64,000 bases of DNA from Natronosporangium hydrolyticum (lineage in GTDB: Bacteria; Actinomycetota; Actinomycetes; Mycobacteriales; Micromonosporaceae): the NCBI RefSeq assembly GCF_016925615.1, contig NZ_CP070499.1, positions 3,286,001 to 3,350,000 of the forward strand. The letters are read 5' to 3'. Below are positions 52,472-64,000 of this stretch, piece after piece (position 1 is the first letter of the stretch; every line of letters begins with the position of its first letter). The translations under genes and the position numbers were made by a program. The notes under the pieces were generated by a model. It did not search any database. It worked only from the letters and a program-made list of their open reading frames with translations, and had not been told where the DNA came from.

Positions 52472-54334
52472 ATGAGATTACGAAGGTTCCTCGCCGCCGG
52501 CGCAGCGCTGGCGGTGACCACGGCCGCGGCGACGCTCCCGCCGACGGCCGGCCCGGTCCTCGCGGCCGCGACCCCAGCCGCCAGCCAAACCGCCACCGCT
52601 GCCGACTCCTCGGTGGGCGGCACGATCGTCCACCTCTTCCAGTGGCGCTGGGAGTCGGTGGCCCAGGAGTGCGCCGATGTCCTCGGCCCGGCCGGCTACC
52701 ACGCCGTACAGGTGTCACCGCCGCAGGAGCACGTGGTGCTCCCGGATGAGAACCACCCCTGGTGGCAGGATTACCAACCGGTCTCCTACCGGCTCGACAA
52801 CACCCGGCGTGGCACCCGGGCCGACTTCATCGACATGGTGGAGACCTGCCGCGACCACGGCGTCCAGATCTACGTGGACGCGGTGATCAACCACATGACC
52901 GGCACCGGCTCGATCGGCAGCGGCCCCGGCAGCGCTGGCGGCCAGTTCAGCAAGTACGAGTACCCGGAGGTGCCGTACTCCGACAGCGACTTCAGCGACT
53001 GCCGTCGCGACATCGCGAACTGGGACGACCCGGATGAGGTCTGGCACTGCGAACTGCTCGCCCTCTCCGATCTCCGGACCAGCACAGCGCACGTCCAGCA
53101 ACAGCTCGCCGACTTCCTGAACGACATGATCGCGATCGGGGTGGCCGGCTTCCGGGTCGACGCCGCCAAGCACATGCCGCCGGCCGACCTCGCGGCGATC
53201 TACGGCATGCTCGACCCCGTCCCGGGCACCGGCGAGCAGCCGTACATCTTCCAGGAAGTGATCGAGGGCGGCGGGCCGGACTCACTGCGACCACCGGCGT
53301 ACGCGGGCCTGGGTGACGTAACCGAGTTCCGCTACCACCGGCAGGTCGGCGCCCAGCTGCGGGACGGCCAGCTCAGCGGGGCGCTCAACGCCCTGCCGGG
53401 ACAGATGTCGCTGCCGGCTCACCAGGCGGTGGTCTTCATCGACAACCACGACACCCAACGCGAGGACCCGTCCATCAGCTACCAGGGGATGGGGTCGGCA
53501 CACGACGTGGCCCAGGCCTTCATGCTGGCTCACCCGTACGGCACCCCGAAGGTGATGTCGAGCTACCCGTTCACCAGTACCATCCAGGGTCCGCCGAGCA
53601 CCGGCACCGCCCCGGGCAACCCGGCGGGTGAGCTGACCGCGGCCACCGACTGCGGCTCCGGCGATTGGTTCTGCGAGCACCGCAACCCGGCGGTCGCCGG
53701 CCTCGTCGGCTTCCGCAACCAGGTCGGCGACGCGCCGATTGCCGACGTGTGGACCGGCAACGGCGGCGCCGCCGCCGGGTTCAGCCGCGGTGACCTCGGA
53801 TATGCGGTCTTCAACCGCGGCGGCGTCCTCAATGGCCAGACCTTCCAGACCGGCCTGCCCGCTGGCAGCTACTGCAACGTGGCCAGCGGCAGCCGCAGCG
53901 ACGGCGACGGCGGTTGCACCGGTGCCGCGTACCAGGTGGCTGCCGACGGGAGCTTCCAGGCGAATCTGGGTGGCGACTCGGTGATCGCGTTGCACCGCGG
54001 TGAGACCGGGTCCGGTGACCCCGGAAACGGCGACGATCCGGAGCCGCCGGCCGGCTGCGAATTCGCGGTGACCGCCGAGACCTGGTGGGGCCAGCAGGTC
54101 CACGTCGTCGGTGACCTGGCGGCGCTCGGTGGTTGGCAGCCGGCGAACGGGCCAGCGATGTCCTCGGCGGACTACCCGATCTGGCGTACCGAGGTGGCGC
54201 TCCCGACCGGGGCCAGCTTCGAGTACAAGTACATAAAGCGCAATCCCGACGGTGGCGTGGAGTGGGAGAGCGGCGATAACCGGTCCGGCACGGCCGGGCC
54301 CGGCTGCTCCTTCCAGGACAACTGGCGCGGTTGA
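52472..54334 (+). CDS. Secreted alpha-amylase (GH13) with C-terminal starch-binding domain (CBM20)
   Basis: The protein has 620 residues. A signal peptide (MRLRRFLAAGAALAVTT, cleavage after an AxA near residue 32) precedes a GH13 barrel starting GGTIVHLFQWRWESVAQECA. Catalytic parts are the nucleophile Asp in GFRVDAAKHM, the acid/base Glu in YIFQEVIEGG and the stabilising Asp in FIDNHDTQR, with VDAVINHMTG also conserved. A Gly/Asp/Pro linker near 510-525 leads to a CBM20 (VTAETWWGQQVHVVGDLAALGGWQP; EYKYIKRNPDGGVEWESG). It degrades starch outside the cell. A strong terminator follows. Confidence 0.96.
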   Translation: MRLRRFLAAGAALAVTTAAATLPPTAGPVLAAATPAASQTATAADSSVGGTIVHLFQWRWESVAQECADVLGPAGYHAVQVSPPQEHVVLPDENHPWWQDYQPVSYRLDNTRRGTRADFIDMVETCRDHGVQIYVDAVINHMTGTGSIGSGPGSAGGQFSKYEYPEVPYSDSDFSDCRRDIANWDDPDEVWHCELLALSDLRTSTAHVQQQLADFLNDMIAIGVAGFRVDAAKHMPPADLAAIYGMLDPVPGTGEQPYIFQEVIEGGGPDSLRPPAYAGLGDVTEFRYHRQVGAQLRDGQLSGALNALPGQMSLPAHQAVVFIDNHDTQREDPSISYQGMGSAHDVAQAFMLAHPYGTPKVMSSYPFTSTIQGPPSTGTAPGNPAGELTAATDCGSGDWFCEHRNPAVAGLVGFRNQVGDAPIADVWTGNGGAAAGFSRGDLGYAVFNRGGVLNGQTFQTGLPAGSYCNVASGSRSDGDGGCTGAAYQVAADGSFQANLGGDSVIALHRGETGSGDPGNGDDPEPPAGCEFAVTAETWWGQQVHVVGDLAALGGWQPANGPAMSSADYPIWRTEVALPTGASFEYKYIKRNPDGGVEWESGDNRSGTAGPGCSFQDNWRG

Positions 54335-54350
54335 CGCGACCGCGCCCTGA

Positions 54351-54386
54351 GCTGCGGGGGTCCGGCTTCGGCCGGGCCCCCGCAGC
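54351..54386 (+). terminator. Terminator of the amylase gene with UUCG tetraloop
   Basis: A 16-bp stem (GCTGCGGGGG at 54351-54360 pairing with CCCCCGCAGC at 54377-54386, one G-U pair) is closed by a C(UUCG)G tetraloop. It lies 16 bases after the amylase stop. Confidence 0.9.
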
Positions 54387-54414
54387 CGTTGGGCAGGAAT
54401 GCCCGTCAATCCGT

Positions 54415-56004
<1,590 letters not shown>

Positions 56005-56076
56005 CCATTCGGTGACCGGCAGGGCCGGACACAGTCGGCGGAACGCGCGGCACGTCCGGCCCTGCCCACAACCTGA

Positions 56077-58521
<2,445 letters not shown>

Positions 58522-58537
58522 TCTCGTTACCACCGGC

Positions 58538-58576
58538 ACCGAGCGGGCGGCCCGCGCCGTGGGCCGCCCGCTCGGT
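58538..58576. terminator. Bidirectional terminator between the beta-helix gene and the GntR gene
   Basis: A perfect 16-bp hairpin (58538-58553 / 58561-58576, outer bases ACCGAGCG / CGCTCGGT) with a 7-base loop separates convergent genes. Confidence 0.9.
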
Positions 58577-58596
58577 GGGCCGCCCGCGCTCTCGCC

Positions 58597-59367
58597 TCAG
58601 CGGTGCAGCCGCACCGGCTCGCCGGGGGCGGTACGGCGGACCAGCCAGGCCTCGGTGATATGGGCGAACGTCGCATCCGCCGCACCGTCGGGATCGTGCG
58701 CGGCGATCCGTTCGTAGATGCGCCGGTGCCCGCGGTTGGACGCCACGCACAGGCTGCGTTGGTGCTGGCCCATGTAGCGGGCGGTGTTGATGACCTGGCT
58801 CTCCAGCGCCCGCACCACGGCCCGGGCGATGCGGTTTCCGGACGCCTGCATCACCAGGTCGTGAAAGGCACGATCGTGCTCGGCGTAGGTGACCGGGTCG
58901 TCGACGAGCTCATCCATCCGATCGACCAGCCCCCGCAGCTGTTCGATGATGTCGGGGCTGGCGAGCCGGGCGGCGACGTTGGCCATGTCCGACTCCAACA
59001 ACCGCCGGGTGACCACGACATCGTCGAGGATCGCCAGGCTGTCGTCCTGTGCGATGCTCGCCGCCAGGACCAGCTCGTCGAGCATGTCCCACATGGGCGG
59101 CGCGCTGACCATGGTGCCGGTGCCGTGACGGACCTGCACCAGCCCCTTTTCCTGCAGCATTTTCACTGCTTCCCGGACGACGGTCCGGCTCACCGAGAAG
59201 GTCTCGCAGAGGGCGGGTTCGGCCGGCAACAGGGTGCCCGGCGGGTGGACGCCCCGGACAATGCGCTCCACCAGCTCAGCGGTGACCGCACGGGTAAGGT
59301 TCGCCGGCCGGCGCGCCCAAACCGAAGGCGGTGAAGCGCTCGCGGTCGACTGCTGCGATGCGGTCAT
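58597..59367 (-). CDS. GntR-family regulator, FadR/FCD type
   Basis: The protein has 256 residues. The N-terminal winged helix reads ELVERIVRGVHPPGTLLPAEPALCETFSVSRTVVREAVKMLQEKGLVQVRHGTGTMV. The C-terminal all-helical FCD domain carries the likely metal ligands in YAEHDRAFHDLVMQASGN and RGHRRIYERIAAHD. FadR-type regulators usually repress uptake and catabolic genes and respond to an organic or sugar acid. It is divergent from the ABC/enolase-superfamily operon. Palindromic sites in the 161-base gap and before the xylanase gene are its likely targets. GGAGGGG lies 3 bases before ATG 59367. Confidence 0.93.
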   Translation of the reverse strand: MTASQQSTASASPPSVWARRPANLTRAVTAELVERIVRGVHPPGTLLPAEPALCETFSVSRTVVREAVKMLQEKGLVQVRHGTGTMVSAPPMWDMLDELVLAASIAQDDSLAILDDVVVTRRLLESDMANVAARLASPDIIEQLRGLVDRMDELVDDPVTYAEHDRAFHDLVMQASGNRIARAVVRALESQVINTARYMGQHQRSLCVASNRGHRRIYERIAAHDPDGAADATFAHITEAWLVRRTAPGEPVRLHR

Positions 59368-59447
59368 TATCCCCTCCGGAGCGGCGGCTTACAGCACGTG
59401 GCCTGACGTGCGGGTCGAATTCAGTGTACGTCTGCGATGTTGACATG

Positions 59448-59469
59448 TGACGTCATACGAGTTACGTTC
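59448..59469. promoter_or_regulatory. Candidate GntR operator in the divergent GntR/ABC intergenic region
   Basis: TGACGTCATACGAGTTACGT at 59448-59467 matches most positions of the palindrome at 54415-54436. A second partial copy (TACGTCTG followed by GATGTTGACA) lies at about 59427-59445. The sites fall between the regulator (start 59367) and the binding-protein gene (start 59529). Confidence 0.6.
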
Positions 59470-59528
59470 GGCGCCAATCTCGGCAAAGGTCGGCTAGCCG
59501 TACGACCATATCTGGAGAGTGATCGCCG

Positions 59529-60797
59529 ATGAGGCAGAAGATTTACGGACCGGTTGTCCTGGTGGCGGCGCTGGCCCTGACAAGTTGCGGAAGCGCCACC
59601 GGATCTGGAACCAGCTCGGGCGGCGCAACCGACACGCTCGTGGTCTGGGACTGGAAATCCGGCGATGCCTCCGCGGCGGCTTACCTCGAGCAAGCGAGAG
59701 CCGACTTCGCCGAGCAGCACCCGGACACCACGGTCGAGTTCGTCGCGCAGCCGTTCGACCAGTACTACACCCTGCTCGGCGCCGCTATCCAGGCGGGCGA
59801 AGGGCCGGATGTCATCATGTTCAACGGCGGCGGGCAGCTCCGGGACCGGACCGGCGCGCTGGTCCCGCTGGACGACTACGTCGCCGACGACCAGCAACGG
59901 CTCGCGGGCTGGGAGGCCTTCAGCGACGACGGTGAGATCTACGCAGCACCGGTGACGTTGCAAGGTCACCCCGTCTACTACAACAAGGGCCTCTACGAGC
60001 AGGCGGGGCTCGACCCGGAGCAGCCGGCGGCGACCTGGGACGAGTTCCTCGACAACTGCGCGACCATCGAGGACGCGACCGGAGCCCACTGCTTCGCGAT
60101 GGGCAACCAAGAGGGCAGCGGGATCCAGTTCTTCATGTCCGGCATGGGCCCGAGCATCCTCACGCCGGCCGAGTACGACGCCTGGATCGAGGGTGAGCGG
60201 GACTGGCAGGCGCCCAATGTGCGGCAGATCTTCGAGCTCTGGACGGAGGTCGAGACAACCGGCCTGAACAACCCGGGCGTCAACTCGACCACCATGTTCA
60301 CCGACATGTTCGCGATCTTCGAGGCCGGCGAGGCCGCGCACGTCATCGGGCTGATGTCGGACATCGGCCACTGGAAGGACTTCAACGAGTTCCTCGGCGA
60401 GGACGCGGTCGGGGTCATGGACCCGCCGATCGTCACCGACGGCGCGGCGCCGCTGCTGCCCTATGACGGTGGGATCGGGTACGGGGTTGCGCGGTGGACC
60501 GCCGATCCGGCGCTCGCGGCCGACCTGGTCCGATCGCTGACCTCGACCGACGCGCTGACCGCCTTCTACCTCGAGTCCGGCGCGATCGCCTCCGACACCT
60601 CGATCGACACCTCGGGCAGCGGCGCCGCCGCCGGCACCCTCGTGGCGCAGCTCGAGACCGGTAAGCCCGCCCTGCACGTGGCGCTCTCGTCGGCCACCCA
60701 GGAGCTGATGGGCCGGCTCTCGCAGCAGCTCCTCTCCGACTCGGTCACCGTCGACGAGGCGTTGGAACAGCTGGCCGCCTCCGATCAGGCGGAGTGA
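59529..60797 (+). CDS. Extracellular sugar-binding lipoprotein of an ABC importer (family 1)
   Basis: The protein has 422 residues with signal MRQKIYGPVVLVAALALTSC (lipobox LTSC) and a Gly/Ser-rich linker. The family 1 binding domain starts TLVVWDWKSGDASAAAYLEQARADFAEQHPD. First gene of an operon with two permeases, an enolase-superfamily enzyme and a zinc alcohol dehydrogenase. Its place beside xylan-degrading enzymes, under a shared operator-like motif, suggests a xylan-derived oligosaccharide or sugar acid as ligand. Confidence 0.93.
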   Translation: MRQKIYGPVVLVAALALTSCGSATGSGTSSGGATDTLVVWDWKSGDASAAAYLEQARADFAEQHPDTTVEFVAQPFDQYYTLLGAAIQAGEGPDVIMFNGGGQLRDRTGALVPLDDYVADDQQRLAGWEAFSDDGEIYAAPVTLQGHPVYYNKGLYEQAGLDPEQPAATWDEFLDNCATIEDATGAHCFAMGNQEGSGIQFFMSGMGPSILTPAEYDAWIEGERDWQAPNVRQIFELWTEVETTGLNNPGVNSTTMFTDMFAIFEAGEAAHVIGLMSDIGHWKDFNEFLGEDAVGVMDPPIVTDGAAPLLPYDGGIGYGVARWTADPALAADLVRSLTSTDALTAFYLESGAIASDTSIDTSGSGAAAGTLVAQLETGKPALHVALSSATQELMGRLSQQLLSDSVTVDEALEQLAASDQAE

Positions 60798-60801
60798 CCC
60801 C

Positions 60802-61797
60802 GTGGCGGTTGAAGGGACACCGTTGTCGGTCCGGCCGGCCGGGGCCGGCCGGACCGACAACGGCCGGGCGAGCGACCGCCGGAGCCGCCGACCCGATCCG
60901 GGCACTCGGTCGGGCCCGCCGCGCAACCGCCGCCGGCTCACCAGTGACCGGCTGGCCCCGTACATCCTGGTTGCTCCGGCGGTGCTCATCATCGTCGCGT
61001 TCCGGTTGTGGCCGTTGGCGCTCGGCATCAACTTCTCGTTCACCGGCGACCTCGACCGGGACGGGCAGCCGGTCGGCCTGGCCAACTACATTGAACTGTT
61101 CCGGGACCCGCTGTTTCAGATCGCGCTGCGCAATGTCGGGCTGCTGGTGCTGCTGCTGCCGGTGGCGGTGGCGATTCCGGGTGCCCTCGCGACCTTCATC
61201 TTCCTGCGGGTGCCCGGACATCGGTTCTACCGCAGTGTCTACTTCTTCCCGGCCGTGCTCTCGCCGGTCATCGCGGGCGCCATCTTCAACCTGCTGCTGG
61301 CCTACAACGGTCCGCTGAACCGGCTGATCGGGACGGTCGGGCTCGGCCCGATCGACTGGCTCGGCGATCCGAAGCTCGCCATGTTCACGGTGGTCGGGGT
61401 GCACATCTGGGCAACGTTCGGGATGGCCCTGGTGATCTTCCTGGCCGGGTTCGCCACCCTGGACCACGCCCTGCTGGACGCCGCCCGGGTGGATGGCGCC
61501 TCACTCCCCCAGGTGATCTGGCACGTGATCCTGCCCGGCCTGTCCCGGACCATCCAGTTTGTCGTCGTCACCACCATGATCGGCCTACTCACCTCCATGT
61601 TCGCGCTGCTCTACGTCATGACCAGCGGAGGGCCCGGCGGAGCCACCTACCTGCCCGAGTACTACATCTGGGTCCAGATGGGTCAGATGAACCGGCCCGC
61701 TCTCGCGTCGGCCGCTTCGACGGTGCTCTTCTTCATCATGCTGGTGGTTGGCCTGGTACAGGTGGCGATCCTCCGTCGCGCAGGGAGGGAAGACTGA
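60802..61797 (+). CDS. Carbohydrate ABC transporter permease, MalF-like
   Basis: This 331-residue permease has a basic, disordered first 50 residues, then six helices starting APYILVAPAVLIIVAFRLWP. The EAA loop reads ALLDAARVDGASLPQVIWHVILPGLSRT. GTG 60802 lies 4 bases after the binding-protein gene. No later in-frame ATG, GTG or TTG exists before the first helix, so the 44-base hairpin at 60820-60863 must lie within the coding region (about codons 7-21). The stop overlaps the next ATG (TGATG). Confidence 0.9.
   Translation: MAVEGTPLSVRPAGAGRTDNGRASDRRSRRPDPGTRSGPPRNRRRLTSDRLAPYILVAPAVLIIVAFRLWPLALGINFSFTGDLDRDGQPVGLANYIELFRDPLFQIALRNVGLLVLLLPVAVAIPGALATFIFLRVPGHRFYRSVYFFPAVLSPVIAGAIFNLLLAYNGPLNRLIGTVGLGPIDWLGDPKLAMFTVVGVHIWATFGMALVIFLAGFATLDHALLDAARVDGASLPQVIWHVILPGLSRTIQFVVVTTMIGLLTSMFALLYVMTSGGPGGATYLPEYYIWVQMGQMNRPALASAASTVLFFIMLVVGLVQVAILRRAGRED
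60820..60863 (+). promoter_or_regulatory. Perfect 21-bp stem-loop just inside the MalF-like gene
   Basis: The arms 60820-60840 and 60843-60863 are exact reverse complements (ends CCGTTGTCGG / CCGACAACGG) with a 2-base loop. The stem begins 18 bases after the permease GTG and 23 bases after the binding-protein stop. It could protect the upstream mRNA 3' end or slow permease translation, giving excess binding protein. It could also act as a partial terminator. Confidence 0.72.
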
Positions 61798-62624
61798 TGC
61801 GAAGCGCTCGCAGGACCGGCTGGCTCCTCGCCATCCCGATGGCGGCGCTCGCCGTGGCCACGATCTATCCGCTGGTGTTCACCGCGAACGTCGCCATGAA
61901 GACCCGCCGGGAGTACGTCCTCGACCGGTTCGCCCTCGCCGAGTCGATCCGTTGGGACAGCTTCGTCGCCGCCTGGACCACCGCGGGCATGGCCCGCTAC
62001 TTCGTCAACTCGGTGGTCGTGGTGTCGATCGCCGTGGCGCTGCTGTTGCTGCTCGGCTCGATGGCCGGCTTCGCGTTGAGCCACCTCCGGTTCCGCGGCT
62101 CGCGGGTGCTGTTCCTGGGCTTCCTAGCCGCCTTGTTCGTCCCTTTCCAGGTCATCATGGTCCCGCTCGCCCGGACCATGGCCGACGTTGGCCTGCTGGA
62201 CACCTACGCCGGGCTGATCCTCGCCTACGTGGCGCAGTTTCTTCCGTTCACGATCTACCTGATGACCAGCTACTTCAGCGGCATCCCGCGGGAGTTGGTG
62301 GATGCGGCCCGGGTCGACGGCAACACCTTCTACGGTGTCTACCGCCGGATCATGCTGCCACTGGGCAAACCGGCGCTGCTCTCCGTGGGCATCCTCAACG
62401 CCTTGTTCTGCTGGAACGACGTACTCATCGCGCTGTTGGTGATGCGGTCGGCCGACCAGCGCACCCTCATGATCGGAGTCACGACGCTGCGCGGGCAGTA
62501 CTCCGACAACATCCCCACCTTCGCTGCCGGCGTACTGATCGCCGCGGTACCCGTGCTCGCCATCTACCTCTTCTTCCAGCGCCGGATCGTCGACGCGATC
62601 ACCGCCGGTGCCACGAAAGGCTGA
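61797..62624 (+). CDS. Carbohydrate ABC transporter permease, MalG-like
   Basis: This 275-residue subunit has six helices. The EAA loop reads ELVDAARVDGNTFYGVYRRIMLPLGKPAL. The start overlaps the preceding stop by one base. No ATPase subunit follows, as in the first ABC operon. The importer probably uses a shared MsiK-type ATPase encoded elsewhere. Confidence 0.94.
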   Translation: MRSARRTGWLLAIPMAALAVATIYPLVFTANVAMKTRREYVLDRFALAESIRWDSFVAAWTTAGMARYFVNSVVVVSIAVALLLLLGSMAGFALSHLRFRGSRVLFLGFLAALFVPFQVIMVPLARTMADVGLLDTYAGLILAYVAQFLPFTIYLMTSYFSGIPRELVDAARVDGNTFYGVYRRIMLPLGKPALLSVGILNALFCWNDVLIALLVMRSADQRTLMIGVTTLRGQYSDNIPTFAAGVLIAAVPVLAIYLFFQRRIVDAITAGATKG

Positions 62625-62625
62625 C

Positions 62626-63762
62626 ATGCGGATCACCGGGTTTCGCGCCCTGACCACCCTGCAGGAATGGGACCGGCCGGTCGGCGACGCCAACGGCGTC
62701 TTCGCCGACGGCGTCGTGCTGGTGCCGATCGTGCTGGTCGAGACCGACGTCGGGATCACCGGGGTCGGGCTGGGCCCGCACGTACTGCTGGAGGTCGTCT
62801 TCGAAGCGATCGTGGGTGAGGACCCCCGTGGGGTCACCGCCCTGTACGACCGCATGCTCCGGCAGACCTTCAAAGCCGGCCACACCGGAGCAGTCTTCGG
62901 TACCATCGGGGCGCTCGACACCGCCCTGTGGGACATCAAAGCGAAGGCCGCCGGAGAGCCGCTGTGGCGCCTGCTTGGCGGCCGGGACCGGCGGGTTCCC
63001 GCCTACGCGTCGGGTCTCGACATCGACCTGACCGACGACGAACTGGTCGCGGTCTACCAGACCTACGCCGAGCGGGGCCTACGGGCGGCCAAGCTGAAGG
63101 GCGGTCTCGATGTGGAACGGGACCGGCGCCGGCTGACGCTGGTGCGTGAGCTGCTGACGAAGGCCGGCGACGGAGCGCGGCCCGGGCTGATGCTCGACGC
63201 GAACGAGTCCTGGAGCCGCAAGCAGGCGGTCCGCCACGTGTGCGAGCTGGAACGGACACTAGACCTCAGCTGGGTGGAGGAGCCGGTCCGGCGCTGGGAC
63301 GCCGAAGGCCTGGCCACCGTCGGACGGGGCATCCGGGCCTCGGTCGCCAGCGGTGAGAACCTCACCGGGCTGGAGCAGTACCGTCCGCTGCTCGCCGCCG
63401 GAGCGATAGACATCGTCCAGACGGCGGCCGTCTGGGGGGTCACCCACTTCTTGCGAGTGGCCACCGTGGCCCACGCGCACGACCTGCCGGTCAGCGCGGT
63501 CGGCAACACTCCGGTCGGGCTGCTGCACGCGACGACCTCGGTGCCCAACCACCTCGTCAGCGAGCTACAGGACCTGCAGCCACCGATCGGCGTCACTACC
63601 GATGTCGAAGTCGAGGACGGCGCGTTCATCCTCGGCGACTCGGCCGGTCTGGGCATCGAGGTCGATGCAGCCGCGATCGCCGCCAGCAGCCACCATCGCT
63701 CACGCGACCAGCCCGCCGGGCCGCATGTCCGACCAGAGCGGGCCGGGCAACGGTTGGGTTGA
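62626..63762 (+). CDS. Mandelate racemase/muconate lactonizing enzyme family protein (enolase superfamily)
   Basis: This 378-residue TIM-barrel enzyme abstracts a proton alpha to a carboxylate. The second-strand base motif is KLK (AAKLKGGLD). The metal ligands are the Asp in MLDANESW, the Glu in WVEEPVRRWD and the Glu in SGENLTGLE. The usual MR-type His (in PHxx before the final strands) is replaced: the segment reads PVSAVGNTPVG. Neighbours suggest a sugar-acid dehydratase or cycloisomerase acting on xylan-derived aldonates or glucuronate, but the substrate cannot be named. ATG 62626 directly follows the permease stop. Confidence 0.86.
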   Translation: MRITGFRALTTLQEWDRPVGDANGVFADGVVLVPIVLVETDVGITGVGLGPHVLLEVVFEAIVGEDPRGVTALYDRMLRQTFKAGHTGAVFGTIGALDTALWDIKAKAAGEPLWRLLGGRDRRVPAYASGLDIDLTDDELVAVYQTYAERGLRAAKLKGGLDVERDRRRLTLVRELLTKAGDGARPGLMLDANESWSRKQAVRHVCELERTLDLSWVEEPVRRWDAEGLATVGRGIRASVASGENLTGLEQYRPLLAAGAIDIVQTAAVWGVTHFLRVATVAHAHDLPVSAVGNTPVGLLHATTSVPNHLVSELQDLQPPIGVTTDVEVEDGAFILGDSAGLGIEVDAAAIAASSHHRSRDQPAGPHVRPERAGQRLG

Positions 63763-63789
63763 GCGACCATCGGGAAGGAGCACACACTG

Positions 63790-64000
63790 ATGCATGCGGC
63801 ACGCTACCTCGGTGACGCGGCGATCGCCGTGGCCGAGCTGGAGCCGGTACCGCCAGGACCGACGCAGGTGCAGATAGGCGTCGAGTTCACCGGCATCTGC
63901 GGTACCGACCTGCACATTAGACATGGGGCGATGGACGGCCGGGTACGCGTGCCGGCGGTGCTCGGCCACGAAATGTCGGGGCGGATCACCGCCCTCGGCC
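63790..64000 (+). CDS. Zinc-dependent alcohol dehydrogenase, cut by the window end
   Basis: The first 70 codons of a medium-chain dehydrogenase are visible. They show the start [14 protein letters not shown], the catalytic zinc Cys in GICGTDLHI and the zinc-site motif [18 protein letters not shown] lies 9 bases before the ATG. As the fifth gene of the uptake operon it probably oxidises a sugar, sugar acid or polyol from the imported substrate. The coding region continues past base 64000. Confidence 0.9.
   Translation, partial: MHAARYLGDAAIAVAELEPVPPGPTQVQIGVEFTGICGTDLHIRHGAMDGRVRVPAVLGHEMSGRITALG

Noticed and set aside
52108-52623. N-terminal extension of the family 5 binding protein
   Set aside because: It would place 172 extra residues before a lipoprotein signal and overlap the amylase start. 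GTG 52107 gives a normal lipoprotein.
53282-54409. 375-codon open frame on the minus strand
   Set aside because: Antisense to the amylase gene and running through its terminator; no domain signal.
60864-61000. A start of the MalF-like gene after the hairpin
   Set aside because: No in-frame ATG, GTG or TTG occurs between the hairpin and the first membrane helix, so GTG 60802 is kept.
59421-61085. 554-codon open frame on the minus strand
   Set aside because: It lies fully antisense to the binding-protein and permease genes, has no family motifs and reflects GC-rich third positions.

Overview
The window is high-GC DNA with GTG and TTG starts and many 1-4 base ATGA/GTGA gene overlaps, typical of an actinomycete. 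The chromosomal pentose-phosphate block ctaB | tkt-tal-pgi-zwf-opcA-pgl | secG, AfsR/SARP regulators and sugar ABC operons without their own ATPase point to a filamentous actinobacterium. Micromonosporaceae is my inference, not proven here. I see no tRNA, rRNA, CRISPR array, insertion sequence or prophage gene.

Region 1 (1-23.6 kb) is an accessory biosynthetic locus built of two related halves. The left half (18-9886) has a class III aminotransferase, a SARP regulator preceded by a 13-residue leader ORF, a GT2 glycosyltransferase, a flippase-like membrane protein plus a second GT2, a membrane EEP hydrolase, an aldo/keto reductase and a transthyretin/HIUase-like protein lacking the catalytic histidines. 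The right half (10023-23568) is a large SARP followed by a tight operon: a 29-residue peptide gene, then aminotransferase, NAD-epimerase, UbiA-type (DPPR-synthase-like) prenyltransferase, EEP hydrolase, flippase-like protein, GT2, UDP-xylose-synthase-like SDR, UDP-glucose dehydrogenase and GT2. Six gene families occur once in each half. My working model is a polyprenyl-phosphate-linked pentose or amino-sugar glycoconjugate, possibly attached to or controlled by the small peptide. This is the best candidate here for an undescribed system.

Region 2 (23.6-27.3 kb) is a CUT1-type sugar ABC operon (binding lipoprotein, two permeases) behind paired CCGAAANTTTCGG-like operators, with a strong hairpin at the start of the first permease gene. 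Region 3 (27.3-36.6 kb) is a divergent 4-hydroxybenzoate/protocatechuate cluster: ALDH, pobA and a MetE-like protein to the left, pcaIJHGBC and an IclR regulator to the right. pcaD/pcaL and pcaF are absent.

Region 4 (36.6-40.3 kb) holds small unrelated genes: a GYD protein, a YjbR/HhH protein, an Rpn-like nuclease with a tandem GEAR repeat, a VOC-protein remnant, an ATP-grasp protein and a hypothetical protein. Region 5 (40.4-50.3 kb) is central carbon metabolism with heme A/O synthesis and secG. Region 6 (50.3-64 kb) is polysaccharide use: a lone peptide-type binding protein, a secreted alpha-amylase with CBM20, a GH10 xylanase with CBM13, a secreted beta-helix protein with CBM13, and a FadR-type GntR regulator divergent from an ABC sugar importer, an enolase-superfamily enzyme and a zinc alcohol dehydrogenase cut by the window end. 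One palindromic motif occurs in front of both the xylanase and the GntR/ABC operon, linking xylan breakdown to import. Both ABC sugar operons carry a perfect or near-perfect hairpin just inside the first permease gene.
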